Shown: positions 7,056 through 15,093 of the stretch, in pieces
Layout of the letters: each line of letters begins with the position of its first letter
Position numbering within the stretch: the first letter of the stretch is position 1
Source of the DNA: Bacteroidaceae bacterium
GTDB taxonomy: Bacteria > Bacteroidota > Bacteroidia > Bacteroidales > Bacteroidaceae
Direction of reading: 5' to 3'
Assembly: GCA_017547385.1 (NCBI GenBank)
Contig: JAFYPU010000023.1
Location: forward strand, 1 to 35,916
DNA: 35,916 nt
The notes under the pieces: model-generated
Database searches by the model: none
What the model was told of the DNA's origin: nothing
What the model saw: only the letters and a program-made list of their open reading frames with translations
Translations under genes and position numbers: made by a program

Positions 7056-8390
7056 TCAAAGCACGCCTTGCGCCATCATGGCACGCGCCACTTTCATAAA
7101 TCCGGCGATGTTCGCTCCCTTCACATAGTTCACGTAACCATCGTCCTGTTTTCCGTATTTGCAACACTGCTCGTGAATGTTCTCCATGATTTGGTGCAAA
7201 CGCGCATCCACTTCCTCGGCACTCCAGCCCAGATGTTCGGCATTCTGCGTCATTTCGAGACCGCTCACCGACACACCTCCGGCATTCGAAGCCTTACCGG
7301 GAGCATAAAGGATGCGAGCCTTCAAGAATGCTGCTACGGCTTCGGGAGTTGAAGGCATGTTTGCTCCTTCACTCACGGCAATACATCCATTTTCAAGCAA
7401 CATCTTTGCATCATCGCCATCCAGTTCGTTTTGTGTGGCACAAGGGCAAGCGATGTCGCACTTCTCTGCCCAAGGACGTCCGCCGGCCACATATTTCACA
7501 CCATATTCCTCTGCATATTCGCGAATACGACCGCGATAGAGATTCTTGAGTTCCATGATGTAGTCGAGCTTTTCGCGAGTAATTCCGTCAGGGTCGTAGA
7601 TATATCCGTCTGAGTCGCTCATCGTTACCACCTTGGCACCCAATTGCAAAAGCTTCTCGGCCGTGTATTGCGCCACATTGCCCGAACCACTCACACACAC
7701 CGTCTTACCCTTGATGTCGATATTGCGTGTTTTCAACATCTCCATGAGGAAGTAAACATTACCGTAACCGGTTGCCTCAGGACGAATGAGTGAGCCGCCG
7801 AAGTCAATACCTTTTCCGGTGAAAGTACCTGTGTTTTCGCGGGCCAGTTTCTTATACATGCCATACATATAGCCCACTTCGCGACCACCCACACCGATAT
7901 CTCCTGCCGGCACGTCGGTATCAGGACCGATGTGTCGCCACAATTCCGTTACAAAGGCCTGACAGAAGCGCATCACTTCAGCATTGGATTTGCCGCGCGG
8001 CGAAAAATCCGAACCGCCTTTCGCACCTCCCATGGGGAGTGTGGTGAGAGAATTCTTGAAAGTCTGTTCGAAGGCAAGGAACTTCAAAATACCGGGTTTC
8101 ACAGAAGAGTGAAAGCGAATGCCGCCTTTGTAAGGGCCGATGGCATTGCAATGCTGCACACGGTAACCCATGTTGGTCTGCACGCGGCCGCTATCGTCTG
8201 TCCATGTTACGCGGAAAGTGAACATGCGTTCAGGAATGCAAAGACGTTCCACCAGATTGGCAGCTTCGAACTCCGGATGTTCGTTATACACTTCTTCAAT
8301 GCTTTCAAGCACTTCTTGCACAGCTTGATAGTATTCGGGTTCGCCGGGGAAGCGGCGTTTCAGTTCATTGATTACTTCAACGGTTTTCAT
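7056..8390 (-). CDS. gdhA: NAD(P)-dependent glutamate dehydrogenase
   Basis: The enzyme interconverts 2-oxoglutarate plus ammonia and glutamate in the cytoplasm. The 444 residues fit the hexameric bacterial family. Visible are YKGGIRFHSSV (87-97), the catalytic-lysine loop PMGGAKGG (119-126, Lys124), PAGDIGVGGRE with Asp163, and the nucleotide-binding SGSGNVAQYTAEKL near 235. NADP is likely from the family but cannot be read with certainty. It has its own promoter and is flanked by terminators, so it is probably a single-gene unit. With glnA and carAB it forms the ammonia-assimilating set of this window. Confidence 0.95.
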   Translation of the reverse strand: MKTVEVINELKRRFPGEPEYYQAVQEVLESIEEVYNEHPEFEAANLVERLCIPERMFTFRVTWTDDSGRVQTNMGYRVQHCNAIGPYKGGIRFHSSVKPGILKFLAFEQTFKNSLTTLPMGGAKGGSDFSPRGKSNAEVMRFCQAFVTELWRHIGPDTDVPAGDIGVGGREVGYMYGMYKKLARENTGTFTGKGIDFGGSLIRPEATGYGNVYFLMEMLKTRNIDIKGKTVCVSGSGNVAQYTAEKLLQLGAKVVTMSDSDGYIYDPDGITREKLDYIMELKNLYRGRIREYAEEYGVKYVAGGRPWAEKCDIACPCATQNELDGDDAKMLLENGCIAVSEGANMPSTPEAVAAFLKARILYAPGKASNAGGVSVSGLEMTQNAEHLGWSAEEVDARLHQIMENIHEQCCKYGKQDDGYVNYVKGANIAGFMKVARAMMAQGVL

Positions 8391-8436
8391 ATCTTTTGTT
8401 TTTAATTTTGTCTTTCGTTTTTGTTAAAATCGAGCA

Positions 8437-8466
8437 CAAAGGTAAGCGTTTTGAAAGGAAAACAAA
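8437..8466 (-). promoter_or_regulatory. Promoter of gdhA
   Basis: Read on the minus strand, TTTG (8466-8463), an 18-base spacer and TACCTTTG (8444-8437) match the Bacteroidetes consensus. The start would fall near 8430, about 40 bases before the gdhA ATG. Confidence 0.7.
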
Positions 8467-8581
8467 ACTTTTTGTAAGATATTTTTGATTTTTAGAGTAA
8501 AATTGTTCGTATCTCGGCACGCTTTTCAAACAAATGCGCAAGCACGCTGTCTGCACGTCCTCTGCCTCTCGCAAAAAGACA

Positions 8582-8609
8582 AAGGCCTGTCGAAACACCG
8601 ATAGGCCTT
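8582..8609 (-). terminator. Terminator of nudC
   Basis: AAGGCCTGTCG (8582-8592) and CGATAGGCCTT (8599-8609) form a short stem with one wobble. Read on the minus strand it is followed by GTCTTTTTGC, giving the U-run. Confidence 0.75.
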
Positions 8610-8633
8610 GACAATGAAAATGCGTGGTTTTTG

Positions 8634-9386
8634 CTATTTTCTCAACCAATGATCAATGAGCCTACGTGCCAGGCTCACTTTTCCGGGGATGGGGGGCAAT
8701 TGTTCGGCAGCAAACCATCCACCTTTGCGCAGCTCGGAGCGTTGCAAAGACAGTTCTCCGCCGGCATATTCTGCCGTGAAGCCAACCATCAGTCCGCTGG
8801 GATAAGGCCATGGTTGCGAATCAAAATAGCGGATGTTGCAGATGGAAATGCCTGTCTCCTCTTTCACTTCGCGCCGCACGCAATCTTCCAAAGTTTCGCC
8901 CGTCTCCACAAATCCTGCCACCAATCCATAATAATCCCCCTTGAAGTTACGACTCTGCACCATCAGCATTTCGCGACCCTCGTTCCGCGTAACGGCCACA
9001 ATGATGGCAACGGCCAACTGCGGCCATACCTCTTTTCCACAATTCGTGCAGCGTTTGGAAATGTCGGTATGCCGTTTCATGGGCGCACCACACACACCGC
9101 AAAATCGGGTACTGGCATCCCAATAAAGTATCTCGGCTGCTTTACCCGCCATATTGTAGAAAGCTTCGGGCAATCGGTCGAAAGCTTCACGCAATCCCAT
9201 CATGCAAAGCCCCGGTTGCACCACGGGAGCATCCAATCGCACCGCCCGACATTCGCGCCCGTTCATCCGTGGCAGACGGTGCTGCGTATGCCAGGCTTCA
9301 AGCGGCACAGGCGGCACGTCGCCCTCCGGAATTTCGTGACTATCGGTCAGCAAAATGTCGCCTTGGCAAAACATGAACCAATACAT
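8634..9386 (-). CDS. nudC: NAD(+) diphosphatase (NudC-type Nudix hydrolase)
   Basis: It hydrolyses NADH/NAD to NMN(H) and AMP, and family members also remove NAD caps from RNA. The 250 residues contain a four-Cys zinc ribbon (CGVC 96-99, CTNC 113-116). The full Nudix box runs from Gly158 to Ile180 (GFVETGE ... REVKEETGI), and the NudC hallmark SQPWPYP follows at 190-196. The start at 9386 (MYWFMFCQ) gives a normal length; Met5 is an alternative. It lies downstream of the phosphohexomutase gene on the same strand, separated by a terminator-like hairpin, and ends just before its own terminator. Confidence 0.93.
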   Translation of the reverse strand: MYWFMFCQGDILLTDSHEIPEGDVPPVPLEAWHTQHRLPRMNGRECRAVRLDAPVVQPGLCMMGLREAFDRLPEAFYNMAGKAAEILYWDASTRFCGVCGAPMKRHTDISKRCTNCGKEVWPQLAVAIIVAVTRNEGREMLMVQSRNFKGDYYGLVAGFVETGETLEDCVRREVKEETGISICNIRYFDSQPWPYPSGLMVGFTAEYAGGELSLQRSELRKGGWFAAEQLPPIPGKVSLARRLIDHWLRK

Positions 9387-9407
9387 AGTACCTATATTAA
9401 ATAAAAG

Positions 9408-9458
9408 GCGAGATACAGGCAGAAACTGTGCTTAAGCATTGTTCCACCCGTATCTCGC
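9408..9458 (-). terminator. Terminator-like hairpin after the phosphohexomutase gene
   Basis: GCGAGATAC (9408-9416) pairs with GTATCTCGC (9450-9458), and the loop holds the palindrome GCTTAAGC. On the minus strand CTTTTATTTAA follows, a passable U-run, so transcription may end partly before nudC. Confidence 0.6.
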
Positions 9459-9482
9459 TTATGAGAAATTATGTTTTAGCGA

Positions 9483-11228
9483 TTAAATGCCAAGGCTTTT
9501 CATCACCTCGTCCACCTTTTGCATCGCAGCCTCGCGAGCACCGGCGTAACATTTGGCACAACCCATTTCGCCCTTCACCTCAACGTAGAACTTAATCTTG
9601 GGTTCTGTTCCTGAAGGACGCACACTCACTTTCGTACCATCGGCGGTGTACCACTGAAGCACATTGCTCGTTTCGGGCATCGGCAGTTCAGAAGCATTGC
9701 CTTCGGCATCATATTGCTTAAGCACGGCATAATCCTTGGTGCAAACCACTTGCGAGCCGGCCAACTCTGTGGGACGATTGGCACGGAAACCTTCCATCAT
9801 GGCTTTGATTTCGTCAGCGCCGCTCTTACCGGGCTTCACCACATTGATGGTCTTGTTGAGCGAAAGTCCGTATTCCACATAGATTTCCATCAACACATCA
9901 TAGAGTGTCTTGCCTTGGTCTTTGGCCCATGCGCAAATCTCTGCCAGCAAGGTGCAAGCCGACACGGCATCTTTGTCGCGCACGAAGTCTTCAGCCATAA
10001 AGCCGTAGCTCTCTTCGCCACCGCCGATATATTGCTCTTTACCCTCGGCAAGGCGCACTTCACGCGCAATCCACTTGAAGCCGGTATACACATCCAGCAT
10101 TTTGATGTTGTTCTTGGCTGCAATTTCCTTGATGAGTTCGGTTGTTACGATGGTCTTCACCACAAACTCATTGCCTTGCATCTTTCCTTGCGCCTTACGG
10201 TTCATGATGATGTAGTAAAGGAAAATCATGCAGGTTTGGTTACCATCAATGAGTACCCATTCACCCTTGTCGTCCTTGCATGCCATACCCACACGGTCGG
10301 CATCGGGGTCGCTGGCCATCACGATGTCAGCATCGAGCTGCTTGGCCAGGTTGAGTGCCATGGTGAGTGCTTCACCATTTTCGGGATTCGGACTTTGCAC
10401 GGTGGGGAAGTCTCCACTCTTCACCATCTGTTCGGGAACGGTGTGAACGTTTTCAAAGCCCCACATCTTCAGTGCCTGCGGAATGAGCATCATGCCCGTG
10501 CCGTGCAACGGAGTATAAACAATTTTGAGGTCCTTCTGGCGAGCGATGCAGGCAGGGTCGATAGAGAGTTCCTTCACCTTTGCCAGATAAATATCATCGA
10601 TTTCTTTACCAATCACCTCGATGAGGGCGGGATTGCCTTCAAACTTGATGTCAGCCACACTCACTTTGTTCACTTCTTCGATGATGCCCTTGTCATGCGG
10701 AGCCAACACCTGTGCGCCGTCGTCCCAATAAGCCTTGTATCCGTTATATTCCTTCGGGTTGTGGCTGGCAGTGAGGATGATACCGCTCTGACAACCGAGA
10801 TGACGGATGGCAAATGACATTTCGGGTGTGGGACGCATGTCATCGAACAAGTAGACCTTGATGCCGTTGGCCGAGAAGATGTTGGCCGAAGTCTCAGCGA
10901 AGAGACGGCTGTTGTTGCGGCAGTCGTGTCCCACCACCACAGAGATTTGCTCCAGGTCCTTGAAGTTTTTGTTGAGATAGTTGGAGAGACCTTGCGTGGC
11001 GGCTCCCACGGTGTAGATGTTCATGCGGTTGGTTCCGGCTCCCATGATGCCGCGCAGACCTCCCGTACCGAATTCCAGGGTGCGATAGAAAGAATCGATG
11101 AGGGGCGTTTTGTCATCAGCCTCAATCATTGCTTTCACTTCGGCCTGTGTTTCTTTGTCATACAGCGGAGAGTCCACCCACTGCTGTGCCACTTCGGTGC
11201 ACTTCTTGATGAGTTCTTGATTTTCCAT
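9483..11228 (-). CDS. Phosphoglucomutase/phosphomannomutase (alpha-D-phosphohexomutase)
   Basis: It moves phosphate between C1 and C6 of glucose or mannose, linking glycolysis to sugar-nucleotide and polysaccharide synthesis. From MENQEL it is 581 residues, the length of the large PgcA/PGM2-like group. Motifs are FGTGGLRGIMG (53-63), the phosphoserine loop TASHNP (Ser155), the metal loop DPDADRVG (307-314), the sugar-binding GGEESYGF and the phosphate-binding RPSGTEPK near the C-terminus. I prefer the ATG at 11228 to that at 11264 because MENQEL matches the family start. It follows the VOC gene by 53 bases and is probably cotranscribed with it. Confidence 0.94.
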   Translation of the reverse strand: MENQELIKKCTEVAQQWVDSPLYDKETQAEVKAMIEADDKTPLIDSFYRTLEFGTGGLRGIMGAGTNRMNIYTVGAATQGLSNYLNKNFKDLEQISVVVGHDCRNNSRLFAETSANIFSANGIKVYLFDDMRPTPEMSFAIRHLGCQSGIILTASHNPKEYNGYKAYWDDGAQVLAPHDKGIIEEVNKVSVADIKFEGNPALIEVIGKEIDDIYLAKVKELSIDPACIARQKDLKIVYTPLHGTGMMLIPQALKMWGFENVHTVPEQMVKSGDFPTVQSPNPENGEALTMALNLAKQLDADIVMASDPDADRVGMACKDDKGEWVLIDGNQTCMIFLYYIIMNRKAQGKMQGNEFVVKTIVTTELIKEIAAKNNIKMLDVYTGFKWIAREVRLAEGKEQYIGGGEESYGFMAEDFVRDKDAVSACTLLAEICAWAKDQGKTLYDVLMEIYVEYGLSLNKTINVVKPGKSGADEIKAMMEGFRANRPTELAGSQVVCTKDYAVLKQYDAEGNASELPMPETSNVLQWYTADGTKVSVRPSGTEPKIKFYVEVKGEMGCAKCYAGAREAAMQKVDEVMKSLGI

Positions 11229-11281
11229 AATGGTATGTTGTTTAATGTTTATTCTTTCGTTCACCTTTCAGCATTGGTGCT

Positions 11282-11659
11282 TCATTCTTTGGGAAGCACT
11301 TCAATCCAATAGCCGTCGGGGTCATTGATGAAGTAAAGCCCCATGTCATGATTTTCGTAGCACACGCAACCCATTTCCTTGTGATAAGCACGTGTGGTGT
11401 CATAATCACCTGGCACACGCACGCAGAGATGGAATTCGCATTCGCCCAAATCATAAGGTTGGGGATGATCTTTCAACCATGTAAGTTCCAAGCGAAATCC
11501 CGTTTCGGCATCCGCCAAATACACAATCACAAAGGCACCTTCCGGTCCTTCAATCTTTCCACACGGACGAAGCCCCAGGGCTTTATCATAAAAGTCGATG
11601 CTGCGCTGCAGATCGGTTACGTTAATGTTGAAATGGTCAAAACAGGCCTTTACTTCCAT
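11282..11659 (-). CDS. VOC-family protein, lactoylglutathione lyase-like
   Basis: This 125-residue protein of the vicinal oxygen chelate fold has two beta-alpha-beta-beta-beta halves (ACFDHFNINVTDLQRS and CEFHLCVRVPGDYD). Likely metal ligands are His9, the Glu in FRLELTW, the His in EFHLCV and the Glu in YWIEVLP, the glyoxalase I pattern. Glyoxalase I detoxifies methylglyoxal as its thiol adduct; the thiol used here is unknown, so the name is by family only. First gene of the minus-strand unit that continues into the phosphohexomutase, a plausible sugar-phosphate-stress pairing. Confidence 0.8.
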   Translation of the reverse strand: MEVKACFDHFNINVTDLQRSIDFYDKALGLRPCGKIEGPEGAFVIVYLADAETGFRLELTWLKDHPQPYDLGECEFHLCVRVPGDYDTTRAYHKEMGCVCYENHDMGLYFINDPDGYWIEVLPKE

Positions 11660-11760
11660 AGCTTATAATATATATAATGTATACCCCCACGCGGTACCTC
11701 CGCTTCTCCTCGCTCCGGAAAGCAACAAAGCAGATAAGCGCCCATGAGGCTTAACTTTCG

Positions 11761-11811
11761 CAAATGTAGGGATTTTTTTGCATGCGCCAACAAATAAAAG
11801 TGGTATTTTTG
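11761..11811. promoter_or_regulatory. Divergent promoters of the VOC and HAD-phosphatase units
   Basis: On the minus strand TTTG (11794-11791) and TACATTTG (11768-11761) are 22 bases apart. On the plus strand TTTG (11777-11780) and TATTTTTG (11804-11811) are 23 apart. Both -7 boxes match the consensus; the spacers are slightly long. The two promoters interlock. Confidence 0.6.
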
Positions 11812-11872
11812 CCGCAAGTGGACAAGCGAAAACCATTATCGCACGCCACACACTCACCTTTTGAGAACTCAC

Positions 11873-12517
11873 ATGAAACATCCGGCCATCATCTTCGACC
11901 TCGACGGCACCCTGCTCGACTCCCTTGCCGACCTGGCAGCATCTGTCAACCACGCGCTGCAAACGCATGGCATGCCCACACGCTCCATCGACGAGGTGCG
12001 CACCTTTGTGGGCAACGGGGTGCGCCATCTGATGTCTGAAGCCGTAATGCCCGGCACAGCCTCGTCATTGTTCGAACAAGTGTTTGCCACCTTTCGCCAC
12101 CACTATGCCGAGCACTGCATGGACACCACAGCCCCCTACCTCGGCATCCGCGAAATGCTCACAGCCTTGCAACAACGCAACATCCGCACCGCCATTGTCA
12201 GCAACAAAATCCACTCGGCCGTCGAAGCCCTGCACCAACGTTTCTTCGCCGAGACCATCGACACAGCCATAGGCGAAAGTTCCACCATACGCCGCAAGCC
12301 GCACCCCGACGGATTGCAAGAAGCCATGCGACGCTTGGGAAGCACTCCCGAAACAAGCCTCTATGTGGGCGATTCGGAAGTCGACATTCTCACGGCGCAA
12401 CGGTGCGGCATCAGGTGCATCACCGTTTTGTGGGGATTTCGCGACGAAATGTTTCTGCGCCAACAAGGGGCCGAGACTTGCATCCGAGAACCACAAGAAC
12501 TCTTGTCGCTGATTTAA
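11873..12517 (+). CDS. HAD-superfamily phosphatase, phosphoglycolate phosphatase-like
   Basis: The 214-residue protein has the HAD motif I FDLDGT (8-13, nucleophile Asp9), a helical cap, motif II IVSNK and motif III/IV KPHPDGL ... VGDSEVDI. This arrangement is typical of Gph and pyrophosphatase PpaX-like enzymes, which remove phosphate from 2-phosphoglycolate or similar small esters; the true substrate cannot be read. A TTG at 11861 would add four residues, but the ATG at 11873 places FDLDGT at the usual distance from the N-terminus. No clear terminator follows; mini-array B lies about 60 bases downstream. Confidence 0.85.
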   Translation: MKHPAIIFDLDGTLLDSLADLAASVNHALQTHGMPTRSIDEVRTFVGNGVRHLMSEAVMPGTASSLFEQVFATFRHHYAEHCMDTTAPYLGIREMLTALQQRNIRTAIVSNKIHSAVEALHQRFFAETIDTAIGESSTIRRKPHPDGLQEAMRRLGSTPETSLYVGDSEVDILTAQRCGIRCITVLWGFRDEMFLRQQGAETCIREPQELLSLI

Positions 12518-12575
12518 CAAAACCTCTCTCATTGCCCCGAAACCACACCCGATTTTTTGCACGGGCAATGCCAAC

Positions 12576-12640
12576 ATTTCTGCAGTGCTTGCAGAATTTT
12601 CCGCAGTGCTTGTAGAAAATTCTGCAAGCACTGCAGATTT
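12576..12640. repeat. Mini-array B: three abutting 21-22-base palindromic units
   Basis: Units are 12576-12597, 12598-12618 and 12619-12640. Unit 1 is TTCTGCA-GTGCT-TGCAGAA, a perfect 7-base palindrome around GTGCT. Unit 2 is a near copy, and unit 3 is the same unit inverted (core AGCAC). Core centres are exactly 21 bases apart. The region is non-coding; a frame open through it into the alpha-galactosidase gene is not its true start. A possible decayed unit lies at 12554-12575. Confidence 0.85.
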
Positions 12641-12759
12641 TCATCCCTCGCGCCTATGCATTTTCATAAACCGGAAGCCATGTTTCCCAAGGACTTCTGC
12701 AAAGGATGCTCGCGGTGGAAAAACTCCTTTCTTTGGCAAGATATTTCAAGTCTCTCGTC

Positions 12760-12796
12760 TGTTCTCACCCGACTTCATGCAAAAAGACTATCTTTG
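12760..12796 (+). promoter_or_regulatory. Promoter of the GH27 gene
   Basis: TATCTTTG at 12789-12796 is a perfect -7 box. The -33 side is poor (TGTTC near 12760). The start would be near 12803, 25 bases before the ATG at 12828. Confidence 0.65.
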
Positions 12797-12827
12797 CGGT
12801 GAAAAATCACCTAAAATCACACAAACT

Positions 12828-14648
12828 ATGAAGACAAAGCTTTTCATGCTTTTATCAACGCTCTCCATCGCCCTGGCTTCGATGGCAGACAACCCACCCC
12901 TCATGGGCTGGAGTTCATGGAACACTTACGGTTTCCTCATCAACGATTCGGTCATTAAGGTACAGGCCGATGCAATGGTAAAACTGGGTTTTCTGGAAAA
13001 GGGATACAATCACATCAACATCGATGACGGCTTCTTCGGCGGCCGCGACAAAGAGGGGAAGCTACTCATTCACCCCAAACGTTTCCCCAACGGACTGAGA
13101 CCACTGGTGGACTACATCCATTCAAAAGGACTGAAAGCCGGTATCTACTCTGATGCCGGAGCCAACACTTGCGCTTCATACTGGGGAAAGCCCAAAGACA
13201 CCATCGGCATCGGTGTAGGCCTGTATCAACACGATGAGGAGGACCTCAACCTCTATTTCAACGAGCTCGATTTCGACTTTATCAAGGTGGATTATTGCGG
13301 TGCCGATGGCGGCAACAACGCTGACGGGCTGGACCTTGACGTAGAGCAGCGATACAAAGAAATTGCGGCAGCCATCAAGAGCACAGGCCAAGAAGATGTT
13401 ACGTGGAACATCTGCCGATGGGCGTTCCCGGGTACGTGGGTTTGCAACATCGCCGACTCCTGGCGTACCACCGAGGACATTTATCTGGGATGGGAGTCCG
13501 TCAAAAGCATCATCGGACAAAGTCTCTACTTATCGGCTTACGCCAGCTACGGACACTACAACGATATGGACATGCTGGAAGTGGGCCGCGGACTCACCGA
13601 AGAAGAAGACAAGACACACTTCGGCATGTGGTGCATCATGAGCTCGCCCTTGCTTATCGGCTGCGATCTGAACGACATCAAGGGAAATGCACTTACGCTC
13701 ATGCAGAACGAAGAACTCATTGCCCTCAACCAAAACAATCTGGGATTGCAAGCTTATGTCGCAGACAAGGTGAATGGTTGCTACATCCTCGTTAAAGACA
13801 TTGAAACACTCTATGGAAACAAAAGAGCCATTGCCATCTACAACCCCAACAACCAGAAAAAGACTGTAGACGTGAACTTCTCGAAATTGGATTTGGCCGG
13901 CAACATCATGGTACGCGACCTCTTTGAACATCAAGACATCGGTGTGCACAGTGAGACCATGCGCGTCAGCGTTCCCGCACACGGCACCCGCATTTACAGT
14001 CTGGCAGCCGACAAGCGCACTGAGCGCACCATCTATGAAGCTGAAACCGCATGGCTCTCTTGCTATCAGGAATTGAAAAACAACGAAGCATTGGGAACAG
14101 CCGTATATACAGAAAGCGGATCATGTTCCGGCGGTGCTTATGTGGGTTGGTTGGGCAACAAATCAGAGAACGACCTGCAATGGCGCAACGTTTACAGCGT
14201 GGAAGGTGGCGACTATGACATGGCACTATCATTCATCTGCAACGAAAATCGCAATGTGAAGATCAGTGTCAACGATGGAGCACCCATCGAATTCGTTGCC
14301 AACTCCGGAAGTTGGTCACAACCGGGCAGCAAAAGCTTCTCCATACACCTGAACAAGGGTAACAACGTTATCCGTCTCTATTCCGACAGCGGATGGATGC
14401 CGGACATCGACCGCATGACGCTCACGCGACACGAAGAAACCGGACTCCCGGCCATCGACAACAACCAAGACCTACAAATTCAAATCAGAGGGAACCAACT
14501 TACCGTCAAGCCCTCTTCCCCCTCCCGCATACAAATTTGCGATACCAACGGACGCTATTTGTTCAACGACATCGTAACGGGAACTTTATCACTGACACTT
14601 CCACAAGGAAGCTATGTAATCAATGGTCAGAAAGTGGTTATCAGATAA
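12828..14648 (+). CDS. Secreted GH27 alpha-galactosidase with CBM and C-terminal sorting tail
   Basis: Signal peptide MKTKLFMLLSTLSIALASMA, then a GH27 barrel from NPPLMGWSSWNTYG (residue 23). The nucleophile is Asp155 in FIKVDYCG and the acid/base Asp210 in ADSWRT; HYNDMDMLEVG and MSSPLLIGCDL are also family marks. Residues about 402-545 form a CBM6/35-like domain opening with YEAE (Glu404). The last 50 residues (QICDTNGRYLF ... YVINGQKVVIR) look like a short type IX secretion sorting domain. It should remove terminal alpha-galactose from dietary galactosides or host glycans such as blood group B. The ATG at 12828 is chosen because translation upstream runs through mini-array B and past the promoter. 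It is 606 residues. No SusC/SusD genes accompany it. Confidence 0.93.
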   Translation: MKTKLFMLLSTLSIALASMADNPPLMGWSSWNTYGFLINDSVIKVQADAMVKLGFLEKGYNHINIDDGFFGGRDKEGKLLIHPKRFPNGLRPLVDYIHSKGLKAGIYSDAGANTCASYWGKPKDTIGIGVGLYQHDEEDLNLYFNELDFDFIKVDYCGADGGNNADGLDLDVEQRYKEIAAAIKSTGQEDVTWNICRWAFPGTWVCNIADSWRTTEDIYLGWESVKSIIGQSLYLSAYASYGHYNDMDMLEVGRGLTEEEDKTHFGMWCIMSSPLLIGCDLNDIKGNALTLMQNEELIALNQNNLGLQAYVADKVNGCYILVKDIETLYGNKRAIAIYNPNNQKKTVDVNFSKLDLAGNIMVRDLFEHQDIGVHSETMRVSVPAHGTRIYSLAADKRTERTIYEAETAWLSCYQELKNNEALGTAVYTESGSCSGGAYVGWLGNKSENDLQWRNVYSVEGGDYDMALSFICNENRNVKISVNDGAPIEFVANSGSWSQPGSKSFSIHLNKGNNVIRLYSDSGWMPDIDRMTLTRHEETGLPAIDNNQDLQIQIRGNQLTVKPSSPSRIQICDTNGRYLFNDIVTGTLSLTLPQGSYVINGQKVVIR

Positions 14649-14685
14649 GTCCATCAACCATTCTGCGCAAAATACTGACATTGCA

Positions 14686-14721
14686 AAATCCGCACATTCC
14701 ACGAAAGGAATGTGGGGATTT
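14686..14721. terminator. Hairpin after the GH27 gene
   Basis: AAATCCGCACATTCC (14686-14700) pairs with GGAATGTGGGGATTT (14707-14721), with one mismatch and a six-base loop. No clean T-run follows on the plus strand, so it may terminate weakly or protect the mRNA end. Confidence 0.65.
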
Positions 14722-14782
14722 GAACGATAAAAAATTATTTACTCCCTTCACAAAAAGACAAAAACTTTTTGCACTCATTCTG

Positions 14783-14811
14783 TTGTTTGTCTGAAAAAAT
14801 ATATACCTTTG
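14783..14811 (+). promoter_or_regulatory. Promoter of carAB
   Basis: TACCTTTG at 14804-14811 is a consensus -7 box, with TTG at 14783-14785 as a partial -33 element 18 bases upstream. The start would be near 14818. That leaves an unusually long leader of about 275 bases before carA. Confidence 0.7.
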
Positions 14812-14841
14812 CACGAAATATGCAGAAACCTCTATGAAACC

Positions 14842-14921
14842 TCTGAGCCGAGCCCATCATTTTGAAAATCCTCTGCCGGAACCTTGGTACGTTCCTCGGC
14901 AGTATGCGATTTGTTCTCAGA
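14842..14921 (+). ncRNA. Candidate structured leader RNA of carAB
   Basis: Three nested pairings can be drawn. The outer is TCTGAG (14842-14847) with CTCAGA (14916-14921), and the middle is AAATC (14866-14870) with GATTT (14908-14912). The inner is CTGCCGGAAC (14873-14882) with GTTC-CT-CGGCAG (14891-14902). The direct repeat GAAACCTCT occurs at 14824 and 14836. TGCCGG of the inner stem could instead pair with CCGGCA (15001-15006) inside the downstream terminator, giving a possible on/off switch. I do not recognise a known riboswitch class; ligand and function are unknown. Confidence 0.45.
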
Positions 14922-14994
14922 ATAAAAGCTTCGGTTTCCGCAACAAGGTTGACGGTTGCTCGCATTTCCCTTTTTCGCAATTATCACACAATGA

Positions 14995-15032
14995 CCACTA
15001 CCGGCACTCGCGGCCGCTGTAGTGGTTTTTTT
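14995..15032 (+). terminator. Intrinsic terminator inside the carAB leader (attenuator candidate)
   Basis: CCACTAC (14995-15001) and GTAGTGG (15019-15025) enclose a GC-rich CGGC...GGCCG centre. Seven Ts follow (15026-15032). It lies about 60 bases before the carA ATG and well after the promoter, the place expected of an attenuator. Confidence 0.8.
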
Positions 15033-15093
15033 GTACTTGCCCGAAAGCACTCCTCGCAAACAAAACAAAATCAAAAAAATATATTCATAGAAT

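Noticed and set aside
12585-12827. Upstream 81-codon extension of the alpha-galactosidase
   Set aside because: It translates mini-array B, crosses the promoter at 12789-12796 and would bury the signal peptide inside the protein.
14842-14921. Known riboswitch (TPP, SAM, cobalamin, T-box) before carA
   Set aside because: None of the conserved cores of these classes is present; the element is reported as unassigned.
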